Source: Swingsia samuiensis
GTDB lineage: Bacteria > Pseudomonadota > Alphaproteobacteria > Acetobacterales > Acetobacteraceae
Length of the DNA stretch: 64,000 nt
NCBI RefSeq assembly: GCF_006542355.1
Contig: NZ_CP038141.1
Span: forward strand, 463,501-527,500
Direction: 5' to 3'
Part shown: piece after piece, positions 26,280-36,760 of the stretch
How positions within the stretch are numbered: the first letter of the stretch is position 1
Layout of the letters: every line of letters begins with the position of its first letter
Position numbers and translations under genes: made by a program
Notes under the pieces: model-generated
What the model saw: only the letters and a program-made list of their open reading frames with translations
What the model was told of the DNA's origin: nothing
Databases searched by the model: none

Positions 26280-28430
26280 TTACTCTGCGTCGCGGCGAGG
26301 TGTACGACCAGGTTTTGCGCCAACACTTTCAGAAATATCAGCACCTGTTTCCTGATCAACAACACGCATTGACAGCTTGACTTTACCACGATCATCAAAG
26401 CCAATCACCTTGACCTTAACAGTATCATCTTGCTTCACAACATCCGTTGTCTTTGCAACACGACCAGCTGCCAGTTCAGAAATATGAACCAACCCGTCAC
26501 GAGGGCCAAGGAAATTGACAAAAGCTCCAAAGTCAGCCGTTTTCACGACACGACCTTCATAAATTCGGCCAATTTCTGGTTCAGCAACAATGCCTTCGAT
26601 ACGCTTAATCGCTTTTTGAGCCTGCTCGTCGTTTGAAGCCGCAATGGTAATAACACCATCTTCAGCAATATCGACCTTAGCACCCGAATATTCAACGATC
26701 TCACGGATAACTTTCCCACCCGATCCAATCACATCACGGATTTTCTCTTTAGGAACAGACATTGTCGTCACTTTTGGTGCGTTTCCAGATACATCTGAAC
26801 GACCTTCCGTCAACGCCTTGGCCATTTCACCCAGAATATGGATACGACCTTCATGAGCTTGCTCAAGAGCAATCTTCATAATTTCAGGTGTGATGGAGGT
26901 GATCTTAATATCCATCTGCAAAGCAGTGATACCTCTTTCTGTACCCGCAACTTTAAAGTCCATATCCCCAAGATGATCTTCATCACCAAGAATATCAGAA
27001 AGAACCGCAAACCCACGATCTTCCTTAATCAATCCCATGGCGATACCAGCAACAGGCCGTGGCAATGGCACACCAGCATCCATAAGAGCCAAGGAGGTAC
27101 CACAAACGGTTGCCATAGAGGAGGACCCGTTACTCTCTGTAATTTCAGAGACAACACGCATCGTATATGGGAACTGTTCTTTAGATGGAATCAGAGGCTT
27201 CAGAGCACGCCATGCCAACTTCCCATGCCCAATTTCACGACGGCCAGGAGACCCAAGACGGCCTGCTTCTCCAACAGAATAGGGAGGGAAATTATAATGC
27301 AGCATGAAGTTCGAACGATGCTCACCTTCAAGGGCATCGATAATCTGCTCATCCTGCGCCGTTCCAAGCGTTGCAACGACTAATGCTTGCGTTTCACCAC
27401 GTGTAAACAATGCTGAACCGTGTGCACGAGGAAGAACACCAACTTCTGCAAGAATTGGACGTACTGTTTTCAGATCACGGCCATCAATACGCAAGCTCGT
27501 CTTAAGAATGGATCCACGCACAACCTGCGCTTCCAGTTCTTTAAGCATTGGCTTAGCAAGATCAGCATCAAAGCCTTCTTCAACCAACGTCTCGTTGATG
27601 CGCTCTTTTGCTTCTGCAACTTTAACATGACGTGCTTGCTTACTTTTCTCTTTGTAAGCATCTGCCATCAATTTATTGCCGATTTTTTCCACTCTTTTAC
27701 GAAGAGCAATCTCCTCTTTCGTCGGAGTTGGAAGATCCCATGGCTCTTTCGCAGCGTGCTCAGCAAGTGCAATAATCGCATCAATCACAGGCTGAAACGC
27801 TGAATGGCCGAGAGTGACCGCTTCAAGCATCACACTTTCAGAAAGCTCACCCGCTTCTGACTCAACCATCAACACACCTTCAGACGTACCGGCGACAACC
27901 AGATCCAGTGTGCTCTGCTTCATTTCAGAGAGTGTTGGGTTAACAACAAGCTTACCGTCAATTTGTCCTATACGAGACGCACCAACGGGGCCGAAGAAGG
28001 GAATACCCGACAATGTTAAAGCAGCCGAACAACCGATCAAAGCAACGATTGAAGGATCATTCTCCATATCGTGGCTGAGCACCGTTGCAATCACTTGAAC
28101 TTCGTTACGGAAATTCTCAGGGAACAACGGACGAATAGGACGGTCGATCAAACGCGCAGTCAGAACTTCAGCTTCTGATGCACGGCCTTCACGCTTAAAA
28201 AATCCACCTGGGATTTTTCCTGCTGCGTATGCTTTTTCTTGGTAGTTAACGGTAAGAGGGAAAAAATCTTGCCCTTCTTTAACGGTTTTTGCACCAACTG
28301 CCGTACATAAAACAACAGTATCTCCATAGGTAACCATCACAGCGCCATCAGCCTGGCGAGCAATTTTACCTGTTTCCAGAACTAGGGGGCGACCAGCCCA
28401 TTCAATTTCTTTACGAAAATAATCAAACAT
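26280..28430 (-). CDS. pnp: Polynucleotide phosphorylase
   Basis: 716 residues: two RNase PH domains (active-site block [20 protein letters not shown] in the first core of the second half), a linker helix region, then a KH domain ([12 protein letters not shown]) and an S1 domain ([28 protein letters not shown]). It degrades RNA 3' to 5' with phosphate and is a degradosome component. The ATG at 28430 begins [11 protein letters not shown] and has AGGGA 7-8 nt upstream. It is the last gene of the rimP-to-pnp cluster and follows a structured leader after rpsO. Confidence 0.97.
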   Translation of the reverse strand: MFDYFRKEIEWAGRPLVLETGKIARQADGAVMVTYGDTVVLCTAVGAKTVKEGQDFFPLTVNYQEKAYAAGKIPGGFFKREGRASEAEVLTARLIDRPIRPLFPENFRNEVQVIATVLSHDMENDPSIVALIGCSAALTLSGIPFFGPVGASRIGQIDGKLVVNPTLSEMKQSTLDLVVAGTSEGVLMVESEAGELSESVMLEAVTLGHSAFQPVIDAIIALAEHAAKEPWDLPTPTKEEIALRKRVEKIGNKLMADAYKEKSKQARHVKVAEAKERINETLVEEGFDADLAKPMLKELEAQVVRGSILKTSLRIDGRDLKTVRPILAEVGVLPRAHGSALFTRGETQALVVATLGTAQDEQIIDALEGEHRSNFMLHYNFPPYSVGEAGRLGSPGRREIGHGKLAWRALKPLIPSKEQFPYTMRVVSEITESNGSSSMATVCGTSLALMDAGVPLPRPVAGIAMGLIKEDRGFAVLSDILGDEDHLGDMDFKVAGTERGITALQMDIKITSITPEIMKIALEQAHEGRIHILGEMAKALTEGRSDVSGNAPKVTTMSVPKEKIRDVIGSGGKVIREIVEYSGAKVDIAEDGVITIAASNDEQAQKAIKRIEGIVAEPEIGRIYEGRVVKTADFGAFVNFLGPRDGLVHISELAAGRVAKTTDVVKQDDTVKVKVIGFDDRGKVKLSMRVVDQETGADISESVGAKPGRTPRRDAE

Positions 28431-28485
28431 ATTGTTTTCCCTAAACAACAAAAATTATCTCTAAATATGGGTAAGTAGACAAGCA

Positions 28486-28615
28486 GCGTTTCGGACGGCA
28501 TGGCAGTGGTGTAACGGAGAATACCGACACGACACCATGTGGCCTGAAACGCCGGATACGCGCCCTACTTCCCAGCTTTCAGGAGCGAGTAAGTCCGGAA
28601 GATAACTCCCGGACT
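28486..28615 (-). promoter_or_regulatory. Structured rpsO-pnp intergenic RNA (putative RNase III/PNPase autocontrol region)
   Basis: Two hairpins fall in the 197-nt gap: AGTCCGG/CCGGACT (28592-28598 with 28609-28615), and a long interrupted stem based on GCGTTTC/GAAACGC (28486-28492 with 28546-28552) whose interior also pairs through GGTGT/ACACC and CATGG/CCATG. Neither is followed by a U-run. In E. coli the equivalent gap carries an RNase III site through which PNPase represses itself; the same role is inferred here. Confidence 0.45.
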
Positions 28616-28627
28616 ACACATAGCAGA

Positions 28628-28897
28628 CTAGCGACGCAAGCCTAGACGTTCAATCAAAGTCTGATAACGAGACTGATCTTTACGCTTTAGATAGTCAAGC
28701 ATGCTACGGCGTTGACCAACCAACATCAAAAGACCACGACGTGAGTGGAAGTCTTTTTTATGTGTTTTCAAGTGTTCGGTCAGATTGGTAATACGCTCAC
28801 TTAAAAGAGCAACCTGTACTTCAGGTGAACCTGTGTCATTGTCACTCTGACGATAATCGGCAATTAACTCTGCACGACGTTCTGCACTAATCGACAT
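28628..28897 (-). CDS. rpsO: 30S ribosomal protein S15
   Basis: 89 residues, the normal S15 length: [62 protein letters not shown] and the LIERLGLRR end. S15 binds the central domain of 16S rRNA early in 30S assembly. The start at 28897 is fixed by GGAGG 6 nt upstream; that site lies inside the truB 3' end, so rpsO starts 11 nt before truB stops. Confidence 0.97.
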   Translation of the reverse strand: MSISAERRAELIADYRQSDNDTGSPEVQVALLSERITNLTEHLKTHKKDFHSRRGLLMLVGQRRSMLDYLKRKDQSRYQTLIERLGLRR

Positions 28898-29858
28898 CTT
28901 GTCCTCCAAAAAACTCATGGTTTTCTAACATACGTACGGCTCGCAAGCGTCCGTTTTGAACACTACACAATCCCAATACGTGCTCTCCGAGCATCGCACG
29001 CCACACATTGCTTCCAAAATGTGACGATACCGGCAAAGGATATGTCAGGCTGTCAGGATCAAGAGATTGCCCCCAAACCAATATCCTTCCCTCTTCATCA
29101 GTAACGGCCAACGCCGGGATGTCGACCAGCGCGGTCCCTACTTCCAGAAGAGAAACCGGAAGAGTATCGGCGTTGTCCACAGTTTCAGACGATTTGTCCA
29201 GTCTTATCTCATCAATTCTCTTTGCATGAGACAAATCAAACGGACCACATTTCGTTCGACGCAAGACCGAAATATGCCCAACCGTCCCACATGCCAAGGC
29301 GATATCTCGCGCAATAGAGCGCATATAAACACCTTTGCCAGACTGAACTTCAAATACGGCCGTATCCCGATCAGGACGATCAACTAACACAATCGAATCG
29401 ATCCGAGCTGGTCTTGGCGGTAATTCTGGTGGCTTCCCAGCGCGAGCCAAGTCATAAGCACGCTGACCTCCCACCCTTAATGCAGAAAACACGGGAGGAA
29501 CTTGCATCACATCTCCCGTAAGCGCAGGCAAAACAGCTCTAATTTCCTCATCCGACGGGCGATGATCCGAAGTAAACAAAACCTCCCCTTCACGATCATC
29601 TGTCGTACGGCTTTCACCTAAACTCAACGTGAAACGATATTTTTTTGTGGCATCCATAATATAAGGAATCGTACGGGTAGCTTTACCAAAAGCTATCGGC
29701 AAAACACCTGACGCAAGAGGATCTAGCGTCCCACCATGCCCTGCTTTTTTAGCATTAAACGCCCACCTCATTTTATTAACCATATCGGTCGAGGTGGGGC
29801 CAAGTGGCTTATCGAGAATTAACCAGCCGTCAACTTCCCGTCCATATTTCTTAGCCAT
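28887..29858 (-). CDS. truB: tRNA pseudouridine-55 synthase
   Basis: 323 residues. [22 protein letters not shown] and the catalytic-aspartate block [23 protein letters not shown] identify Tru[20 protein letters not shown] and the YDLARAG and [11 protein letters not shown] segments follow, then a C-terminal PUA-like region. It makes pseudouridine 55 in the T loop of tRNAs. It lies 33 nt downstream of rbfA and overlaps rpsO at its end. Confidence 0.95.
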   Translation of the reverse strand: MAKKYGREVDGWLILDKPLGPTSTDMVNKMRWAFNAKKAGHGGTLDPLASGVLPIAFGKATRTIPYIMDATKKYRFTLSLGESRTTDDREGEVLFTSDHRPSDEEIRAVLPALTGDVMQVPPVFSALRVGGQRAYDLARAGKPPELPPRPARIDSIVLVDRPDRDTAVFEVQSGKGVYMRSIARDIALACGTVGHISVLRRTKCGPFDLSHAKRIDEIRLDKSSETVDNADTLPVSLLEVGTALVDIPALAVTDEEGRILVWGQSLDPDSLTYPLPVSSHFGSNVWRAMLGEHVLGLCSVQNGRLRAVRMLENHEFFGGQDVD

Positions 29859-29891
29859 TATTTTATTTTTATAACGCTTGGCTATGATTAA

Positions 29892-30314
29892 TCACGAAGG
29901 ATCCAGATCACGTTTCACTTCAGGAGAACGCAAAATACGCTCTAAATCCATCGCATGATCCAAAGCAGTATCAGGCTGAAAATGGATTTCAGGCACCGTA
30001 CGCAATCTTAGCTTTTTCGATAATGCTGTTCTCAGAAAAGGCGCTACTCTTTTTAGAGCAGGAAGAACAACTTCAATATCACTACGTCCCAAACGTGCGA
30101 CAAAAGCCGTTGCATGCCTAAAATCTGGGGCAATACGTACTTCAGTAACCGTAATGCGTACATCCAATAATTCAGGATCTCTAAACTCAGTCCGAGCAAA
30201 AACATCTGCCAGAACCCGACGGACCTCTTCTGCAACACGTAACTGCCGTGTGCTTGGACCGTGGGTGGAAGAACCACCCACGTCTTTTACGCTATATTTT
30301 GAACGATCGCTCAA
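29892..30314 (-). CDS. rbfA: 30S ribosome-binding factor RbfA
   Basis: 140 residues with the RbfA KH-type fold: [50 protein letters not shown]-like ([30 protein letters not shown]). It supports late 16S 5'-end maturation and cold adaptation. The start overlaps the infB stop by 4 nt. Confidence 0.93.
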   Translation of the reverse strand: MSDRSKYSVKDVGGSSTHGPSTRQLRVAEEVRRVLADVFARTEFRDPELLDVRITVTEVRIAPDFRHATAFVARLGRSDIEVVLPALKRVAPFLRTALSKKLRLRTVPEIHFQPDTALDHAMDLERILRSPEVKRDLDPS

Positions 30315-33112
30315 GCTGGAATCACTTCCATTTCATAGCATTCAACAACATCCCCTTCTCTGAGGTCGTTATAACCTGCAAAGGAGAGACCACATTCATA
30401 GCCACGTGCCACTTCTTTTACATCATCCTTGAAGCGTTTAAGCTGGCTGAGCTCACCTTCATGGATAACAACGTTTTCACGCAGCAAGCGAACCCCGGCA
30501 CCACGCTTGACCAAGCCTTCAGTGACATAGCAACCTGCGACCTTGCCAACCTTGGTGATATTGAAGACCTGACGGATTTCCGCATAGCCAAGGAATTTCT
30601 CGCGATGTTTCGGCGCAACCTTTCCTTTAACCAATTGCTCAACATCATCAGAAACCTGATAAATAATTGAGTAATAACGGATATCAACACCTTCACGCTG
30701 TGCCAGTTCACGAGCCTGCGTCGTCGCACGGACGTTAAACGCAACGATGATAGCATCCGAAGCTTTCGCAAGCTGGATATCACTTTCCGTAATCTGACCA
30801 ACACTGGCATTCAATACGCGCACAGCCACTTCTTCATGGCTCAGCTTCTGAACTGTTGCAGAAATTGCTTCAGCAGAACCTTGAACATCAGCCTTCACGA
30901 GCAGAGCAACGGCCTTCTGGTCACCAGCCTGAATACGCGCCAGCATCTGATCCAAAGTTCCACGCGCTGCAACTTGGAGAGCAGCTTGCTTTTCCTTGAT
31001 CTTACGCTGACGGAACTCGCTAATTTCACGAGCACGCGTGTCTGTTTCAACCACAACAAATGGTTCACCCGCAGCCGGAACGCCAGTAATACCCAACACT
31101 TCGACCGGAACAGATGGACCAGCTTCTTTCAACTGACGGCCACGATCATCAAGAACAGCACGGACACGTCCCCATTCTGCACCTGCAACAACAATGTCAC
31201 CCCGGCGCAATGTTCCTTTCTGTACCAAGACAGAAGCAACTGGCCCACGCCCCCGATCCAAACGACTTTCAATCACAGAACCTTCTGCAACACGATTTGG
31301 ATTCGCTTTCAGATCAAGGATTTCAGCTTGCAGCAAGATAGCTTCTTCCAGCTTATCTAGACCTGTACGTTTTTGAGCTGAAACCTCAACATCCTGCGTA
31401 TCACCGCCCATCGCTTCCACCACAATTTCGTGGCTAAGCAATTCTTGACGAACACGATCAGGGTTTGCGCCAGGCTTATCCATCTTGTTAATAGCCACGA
31501 TAATTGGCGCATCCGCTGCTTTCGCATGCTTAATGGCTTCAATCGTCTGAGGCATGACGCCATCATCCGCAGCGACAACCAGCACGACAACGTCTGTTAC
31601 CGAAGCTCCACGAGCACGCATGGATGTAAACGCTTCATGACCAGGAGTATCGATAAAGGTGATTTTCTTCCCAGAAGGAGCCGTGATCTGATACGCACCG
31701 ATATGCTGCGTAATACCACCAGCCTCTCCACCTGCAACATCGGCTGCACGCAGCGCGTCAAGCAATGACGTCTTACCATGATCAACATGCCCCATCACGG
31801 TTACGACAGGAGCACGTACGGTTAGATCTTCTGGGCGATCCTCTACACCCTCAATACCAAGTTCAACGTCACTTTCCGAAACACGCTTAATGCGGTGCCC
31901 AAATTCTTGCACAACCAGTTCAGCTGTATCTGCATCAATGCTTTGTGGACCTGTCGCCATCACACCAAGTGTCATGAGCTTTTTAATCACATCGCCTTGA
32001 CGCGCAGCCATACGGTTAGCCAATTCAGCCACCGTAATCGTCTCTGGAATAATAACATCACGAACCACACGCATCTGATCAGAGCGCAAGCGTTCTAACT
32101 CAGCCTGACGGCGCTCACGATCACGTTGACGACGAACGGAGGCTAGTGAACGTGTTTTACCATCATCACCTTCGATCGCAGCCCGAACGTCAATACGTCC
32201 ATTACGACGATCATTTCCTCCGCCTTTACGGGACGAAGATGAACGACGTGGAGATGAGCCTCCACCTCCACCGCCTTTACGTGGACGACGCTCATCATCA
32301 GCTGTTGCAGCAACAGCAGCTGCTGCGCCACCACGAAGATGAAGTGTGTCGTTATTTCCACGAGAGCGGTTATTGGATGACCCAGATGAACTCGCTCCAG
32401 AAGAAGAACCAGAGGAGGACGCAGCAGGCGCTTTCGTCTGAACTGGACGTTCTGGCATAATTGCGCGCTCGGCCAAAGGACGCAAACGCTTCACAGGCTC
32501 AGCAAGCTGAATACCACCTGTAGAGTGCGTTCTTGGGTCTAAAGGAGCTTTACGGCGTTCTTCTTCTGCTTCCTGCTTGGCACGCTCTTCAGCGCGACGA
32601 GCTTCTTCCTCTGCGCGTGCTTGAGCTTCCTGCTCAGACTGGGCAGCAGCACGTTCACGTTCTTGACGTGACGCTTCTTCAGCAGCTTGCTGTTCAGCAG
32701 CAATACGCTTTTCTTCTTCTTCACGTCGCGCGGCTTCTGCAGCCGACATGATTTGAATCTTTTCTTCTTCCCGACGTGCAGCTTCTTCTGCCGCCGCTTT
32801 ACGCTGTGCTTCTACAACGCGCTGACGTGTAGCTAATTCAGAAGCTGTAAGCGCACGGCCGCCTGCTCCTTTTCCACCACGCCCACCGGCTCCGCCGCCG
32901 GATGCTCCACGCTTAGGTTTGCGCACTTCTACCTGCACGACCTTAGAACGGCCATGACTAAAACTCTGCCTTACAGAGCCTGCATCAACTGTACGGCCCG
33001 CATCCTTGCGGCCTGCTGGGCGAAGGGACAGGCGGCCACTCTTATTCGTCTGTTCGCCGCCCTGCGATGGGTTTTTTGTTCCGTCCTGATTGCGCTCGTT
33101 GCCGTCGCTCAT
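30311..33112 (-). CDS. infB: Translation initiation factor IF-2
   Basis: 933 residues, a long alphaproteobacterial form. The first 330 residues are low-complexity: a basic start, an Ala/Glu/Arg coiled segment of about 100 residues, then Ser/Gly-rich stretches ([19 protein letters not shown]) and poly-Gly. An IF2_N helix bundle ([20 protein letters not shown]) precedes the G domain with [27 protein letters not shown] and NKMDKP, followed by domains II, III and the C-terminal fMet-tRNA-binding domain. Its start overlaps the ylxR-like gene by 4 nt. Confidence 0.97.
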   Translation of the reverse strand: MSDGNERNQDGTKNPSQGGEQTNKSGRLSLRPAGRKDAGRTVDAGSVRQSFSHGRSKVVQVEVRKPKRGASGGGAGGRGGKGAGGRALTASELATRQRVVEAQRKAAAEEAARREEEKIQIMSAAEAARREEEEKRIAAEQQAAEEASRQERERAAAQSEQEAQARAEEEARRAEERAKQEAEEERRKAPLDPRTHSTGGIQLAEPVKRLRPLAERAIMPERPVQTKAPAASSSGSSSGASSSGSSNNRSRGNNDTLHLRGGAAAAVAATADDERRPRKGGGGGGSSPRRSSSSRKGGGNDRRNGRIDVRAAIEGDDGKTRSLASVRRQRDRERRQAELERLRSDQMRVVRDVIIPETITVAELANRMAARQGDVIKKLMTLGVMATGPQSIDADTAELVVQEFGHRIKRVSESDVELGIEGVEDRPEDLTVRAPVVTVMGHVDHGKTSLLDALRAADVAGGEAGGITQHIGAYQITAPSGKKITFIDTPGHEAFTSMRARGASVTDVVVLVVAADDGVMPQTIEAIKHAKAADAPIIVAINKMDKPGANPDRVRQELLSHEIVVEAMGGDTQDVEVSAQKRTGLDKLEEAILLQAEILDLKANPNRVAEGSVIESRLDRGRGPVASVLVQKGTLRRGDIVVAGAEWGRVRAVLDDRGRQLKEAGPSVPVEVLGITGVPAAGEPFVVVETDTRAREISEFRQRKIKEKQAALQVAARGTLDQMLARIQAGDQKAVALLVKADVQGSAEAISATVQKLSHEEVAVRVLNASVGQITESDIQLAKASDAIIVAFNVRATTQARELAQREGVDIRYYSIIYQVSDDVEQLVKGKVAPKHREKFLGYAEIRQVFNITKVGKVAGCYVTEGLVKRGAGVRLLRENVVIHEGELSQLKRFKDDVKEVARGYECGLSFAGYNDLREGDVVECYEMEVIPA

Positions 33113-33723
33113 AGTTCCGCCTGTTCCTTAATGACCCTTGCAGGGTCTGGGAGTAAGCTTTTTGCCACTCCCGAAAATCTCTCATATTCGGCGATCAGGC
33201 GGTGTGCCAGCGCACCTTGCGCCATCACCGCATAAACCGCCCGGTCCCGGCTAAATGCCGATACCAAAATGCGCTCGGGAACTGTCACTACCGACAGAGA
33301 CCGTCGCCCTGACATCAATCTGGCAAACTCATCCAGGCTTGCATGCTCTGAACGGATCACCACCCCTCCCTTACCAGAAGTAATCCACTCCCGGCTTTTC
33401 TGAAAACCGCAAACGACCTGCCCGGCTCGCCTTGCAAGACTAATGCAATCTAACATACGCTGCACTAATCCTTTTTCAACCAGGTCAGCCAAACAATCTG
33501 GCACGCTCACTTTTTCTTTCGCCTCTCTGGAGAAAGATTGCTGTGCGCGTGGGCTATCTAACACATCCCGGCTGGCACTCAACCACATTCCTCGACCCGG
33601 CAGTTTTGCTGCCAAGTCTGGAACAATCTGACTGTTTGGCCCAACGACAAAACGAATCAGGTGTTCTGGCGGCTTTTTCTCTCGTGTGACCATGCAGCGT
33701 CGCTCTGAATTGCGACGCCCCAA
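33109..33723 (-). CDS. YlxR (DUF448)-L7Ae-like RNA-binding protein
   Basis: About 204 residues: an N-terminal YlxR domain ([22 protein letters not shown], then [12 protein letters not shown]) and a C-terminal L7Ae-like domain ([25 protein letters not shown]). The two-domain form is usual in Alphaproteobacteria between nusA and infB; the protein is presumed to bind rRNA or nascent transcripts. The start is uncertain: the frame is open upstream into the nusA end with no ATG or GTG, and the only ordinary candidate is the TTG at 33723, which lacks a well-spaced ribosome site. The real N-terminus may be some 10-25 residues longer. Confidence 0.85.
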   Translation of the reverse strand: MGRRNSERRCMVTREKKPPEHLIRFVVGPNSQIVPDLAAKLPGRGMWLSASRDVLDSPRAQQSFSREAKEKVSVPDCLADLVEKGLVQRMLDCISLARRAGQVVCGFQKSREWITSGKGGVVIRSEHASLDEFARLMSGRRSLSVVTVPERILVSAFSRDRAVYAVMAQGALAHRLIAEYERFSGVAKSLLPDPARVIKEQAEL

Positions 33724-33794
33724 GGCCCCACGAGCAGGATTGTTATCTGTATCAGAAACGTCAGTCGTCGGTCGACTCCCTGTGTTTAATTTCT

Positions 33795-35309
33795 CTATTC
33801 CGCCGATTCGTCTGCATCAAACCAATGAGCACGAGCAGCCATAATCACTTCGTTTGCGACGCTTTCATCCATCACGTCAGCCCCAAAGATTTCAACCAGC
33901 TCATCACCAGCCAGATCCGCGAGATCATCAAGCGTTTTCACGCCCTTTTCTCCCAAGGTTACCAGCATCTGATTGGTAAAGACACCTAAATCGGCAATCT
34001 CATCAACAACGCCAAGTTCTTTACGCTTGTCGTCCAATTCCTGCTCTTTACCAGCCAGATAATCGTTTGCACGAGTCATAAGCTCGTCTGCAACACTCTC
34101 ATCAAAGCCTTCAATCTCGTTCAATTCTGACGGATCGGCGTAAGCAAGCTCTTCAATCGTATGGAAACCTTCCGTTACGAGCAAACCAGCGATCACATCG
34201 TCAACATCCAACGTGTCAACAAATAGGGCTGTTCTCTTACGGAATTCATCCTGACGGCGTTCAGACTCTTCTGCTTCCGTTAGAATATCAATATCCCAAC
34301 GGGTTAGCTGACTAGCCAAACGCACATTCTGCCCACGACGACCAATCGCGAGAGAAAGCTGCTCATCAGGAACAACCACTTCTACACGACCTGCCTCTTC
34401 ATCCATCACAACTTTTGTGACTTCAGCAGGAGCAAGAGCGTTTACGACAAACGTTGCTGCTTGAGGACTCCAAGGGATAATATCAATTTTTTCACCTTGC
34501 AGCTCAGCCACAACCGCCTGAACGCGTGATCCTTTAACACCGACACACGCACCCACAGGATCAATGGATGTATCTTTCGAGATAACAGCCATTTTGGCAC
34601 GCGATCCAGGATCACGGGCAACAGCTTTAATCTCAATAATCCCATCATAAATCTCAGGCACTTCCTGTGCAAAAAGCTTTGCCAGAAATGCCGGATGCGT
34701 CCGGGAAAGAAAAATCTGAGGCCCACGTGTTTCGTCACGCACATCATAAATGTAAGCACGAACACGGTCGGAGTTTCTGAACGATTCACGGGGAATCAAT
34801 TCATCCCGTCTCAGCAAACCTTCTGCACTGCCAATCTCAACCATCATGTTGCCGTATTCAGTACGTTTTACCGTACCGTTTACAATCTCACCAACACGAT
34901 CTTTGAAGTCATTATACTGGCGTTTACGCTCATATTCACGTACGCGCTGCACAATCACTTGCTTGGCCGTTTGAGCCGCGATGCGCCCGAAATCAATCGG
35001 TGGCAATGGGTCGACTAGATGTCCACCAACCTTTAGGTCTGGCTGAAACTTACGGGCAATATGAATAGAGATCTGAGTATCCTCATTCTCCACATGCTCG
35101 ACAGCTTCAGTCCAGCGGCTGAGACGAACTTCCCCAGTCTTACGGTCGATTGTGGCACGAATATCTTTTTCGTGACCATATTTCGCACGACCGGCCTTCT
35201 GGATAGCCTGCTCCATCGCTTCCAACACTTCTTCACGATCGATATTCTTCTCACGTGAAACTGCGTCAGCGACCATTAACAATTCAGGACGTAAAACAGA
35301 CGTGTCCAT
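33795..35309 (-). CDS. nusA: Transcription termination/antitermination factor NusA
   Basis: 504 residues: N-terminal RNAP-binding domain (ADAVSREKNIDREEVLEAMEQAIQ), S1 domain, two KH domains (ACVGVKGSRVQAVVAEL and SLAIGRRGQNVRLASQLT), and two C-terminal acidic helix-hairpin repeats (LLVTEGFHTIEELAYADPSELNEIEGFDE and LGEKGVKTLDDLADLAGDELVEI). It controls pausing, termination and antitermination. It is the second gene of the operon, 31 nt after rimP; a terminator-like hairpin ahead of rimP makes autoregulation plausible. Confidence 0.97.
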   Translation of the reverse strand: MDTSVLRPELLMVADAVSREKNIDREEVLEAMEQAIQKAGRAKYGHEKDIRATIDRKTGEVRLSRWTEAVEHVENEDTQISIHIARKFQPDLKVGGHLVDPLPPIDFGRIAAQTAKQVIVQRVREYERKRQYNDFKDRVGEIVNGTVKRTEYGNMMVEIGSAEGLLRRDELIPRESFRNSDRVRAYIYDVRDETRGPQIFLSRTHPAFLAKLFAQEVPEIYDGIIEIKAVARDPGSRAKMAVISKDTSIDPVGACVGVKGSRVQAVVAELQGEKIDIIPWSPQAATFVVNALAPAEVTKVVMDEEAGRVEVVVPDEQLSLAIGRRGQNVRLASQLTRWDIDILTEAEESERRQDEFRKRTALFVDTLDVDDVIAGLLVTEGFHTIEELAYADPSELNEIEGFDESVADELMTRANDYLAGKEQELDDKRKELGVVDEIADLGVFTNQMLVTLGEKGVKTLDDLADLAGDELVEIFGADVMDESVANEVIMAARAHWFDADESAE

Positions 35310-35340
35310 CAGATCAGGCCTCCAGCCTTCTTAAGACGGG

Positions 35341-35958
35341 TCATTGCTTTTTCTTTCCCGGCTTTTTCGGATTCAATTTAGGAATACGACGTTTTTGACC
35401 ATCGCCTTCCTCTTCCGTCGCTACCCCCGAAAGAGCAGCACTCGCTTCAATCAAGGCATCTGTCAAAATTAAACGTGCCTTACGGATGTCTGTTAAAGGC
35501 AGTTCGGCTTCTGTACCGTCATCCAACCGGATAACAGCCTTACCGTCACGCACTCCCATCACCGTTCCAGAAAAACGGCGACGTCCATCCAAAGGCACAT
35601 CCAATTCAGCTTTCGCCAGATGCCCAGAAAAACGTTCCCAATCTTTCGCCCGGGTTAAAGGACGATCTATTCCGGCAGAGGACACTTCAAGCATCCATGC
35701 ATTCGGAATAGGATCATCCACATCAAGTATAGTACCAACAGCATGGCTGATCTGCTCACAGTCCTCAACCGAGATTAACGACCCGTCAGCTTTATCAGCC
35801 ATAACTTGGATCGTTGGTGTATCTCGCCCTAAAACTGCAAGACGAACAAGTTCATACCCCAAATCCTCCAAAGCTGGCGAAATGCGTTCTGCAATACGCG
35901 CTTCAAGCCCTGTAAGATGAAGTAGATCAGTGTCAGATGGTGGATTCTGTTGAGCCAA
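35341..35958 (-). CDS. rimP: Ribosome maturation factor RimP
   Basis: 205 residues. [24 protein letters not shown] opens the N-domain; [45 protein letters not shown] is the family core; the C-terminal SH3-like domain is followed by a Lys-rich tail ([13 protein letters not shown]). It assists 30S assembly. The only ordinary start codon in frame is a TTG at 35958; an in-frame TAG lies at 35977-35979 upstream. No ribosome-binding site is visible because the position is occupied by the T-run of a terminator-like hairpin, which is odd for an operon-leading gene. Confidence 0.9.
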   Translation of the reverse strand: MAQQNPPSDTDLLHLTGLEARIAERISPALEDLGYELVRLAVLGRDTPTIQVMADKADGSLISVEDCEQISHAVGTILDVDDPIPNAWMLEVSSAGIDRPLTRAKDWERFSGHLAKAELDVPLDGRRRFSGTVMGVRDGKAVIRLDDGTEAELPLTDIRKARLILTDALIEASAALSGVATEEEGDGQKRRIPKLNPKKPGKKKQ

Positions 35959-35961
35959 GAC

Positions 35962-35987
35962 AAAAAAGGCGGCCCGCTAAGGCCACC
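35962..35987 (-). terminator. Terminator-like attenuator directly upstream of rimP
   Basis: On the minus strand GGTGGCC (35987-35981), loop TTAGCG, GGCCGCC (35974-35968), then six Ts (35967-35962), ending 3 nt before the rimP TTG. The stem has one G-U pair that would be a C-A mismatch in the opposite transcript, so it is built for the minus strand. Candidate leader attenuator for the rimP-nusA-infB operon. Confidence 0.6.
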
Positions 35988-36148
35988 CCCCGAAAGAAAG
36001 CGGAAGATAAATGGAATAGCTTTAGCTTAATGCACTTGCACTCGATATGCAAGAGGAACGATGAACAAGGCCTAATTCCCAATCACTATAATTTTTTTTA
36101 CTTTATAAACTCTTGCAGACAACGAAATCTTCCTATGAAAATAACTGC

Positions 36149-36748
36149 ATGCGTGACGATCTTCCCTCTCCCCAACCGCTCCATACCCCAAGCATTACAG
36201 AAAACGCTAAGCCCCATAGAAAATCTTGGCTTTCAATAGGAGCCATTGGTTTTACCATCCTCGCTGCAGGCTTTCATTTTTACAACACACACACACCACA
36301 AACAGAAAAATCTTCCACAGAGCAGGTTACCTCACACAAAAGTGACGCCCTTCGTGCTGTCACACAACTTTCCATGATTTTACCGGAAAATGCGCCTCAA
36401 GCTCTCGCTAAGAGCCGGTTCTCTCCCACTCAGCAAAGTATGATCCTCGCAGCTTTGAAAAGAGGGTCCATGCGTCTGGTCGAAATGCCGGTTCTTGATG
36501 CAGCAGGGCTATCTGGGCAAACCATAGATATTTCAGTCGCCGGCCTTACACAGCGCATCACATTAACTGGTCACTTTCAAAGAGTTATTCTGCCAATTTC
36601 TGAAGTGGGGCAAGTCACCATTACACCTGTTACAGCACCTCATGCGCCTGTCTTAAATATCGGCGCTATGACCGCTTTAGGACCAGAGGTTTTGCCAAGT
36701 CTAACTTCTCTTGATCAAAGTATCGTGCTCAATATTCTGGTGCAATAA
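36149..36748 (+). CDS. Single-pass membrane protein of unknown family, first gene of an AAA+ operon
   Basis: About 199 residues. A Pro/His-rich cytosolic N-tail of some 25 residues, one membrane helix (about 28-46, WLSIGAIGFTILAAGFHFY), a Ser/Thr/Lys linker, then an extracytoplasmic domain with a helical part (FSPTQQSMILAALKRGSMRLVEMPVLDAAG) and a beta-rich part (QTIDISVAGLTQRITLTGHFQRVILPISE). No family recognised. The start is uncertain: ATG at 36149 is taken; a TTG 36 nt upstream is possible. The next gene, an AAA+ ATPase, begins 12 nt after its stop. Confidence 0.7.
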   Translation: MRDDLPSPQPLHTPSITENAKPHRKSWLSIGAIGFTILAAGFHFYNTHTPQTEKSSTEQVTSHKSDALRAVTQLSMILPENAPQALAKSRFSPTQQSMILAALKRGSMRLVEMPVLDAAGLSGQTIDISVAGLTQRITLTGHFQRVILPISEVGQVTITPVTAPHAPVLNIGAMTALGPEVLPSLTSLDQSIVLNILVQ

Positions 36749-36760
36749 AAGAGGCGAAAG

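Noticed and set aside
26838-27383. 181-residue plus-strand frame opposite pnp
   Set aside because: Antisense to conserved PNPase domains; His/Asn-rich composition of a shadow frame.
32143-32460. Tandem low-complexity DNA in infB as a repeat array
   Set aside because: It encodes the Ser/Gly/Arg-rich linker typical of alphaproteobacterial IF-2 and shows no regular spacer-repeat pattern of a CRISPR.
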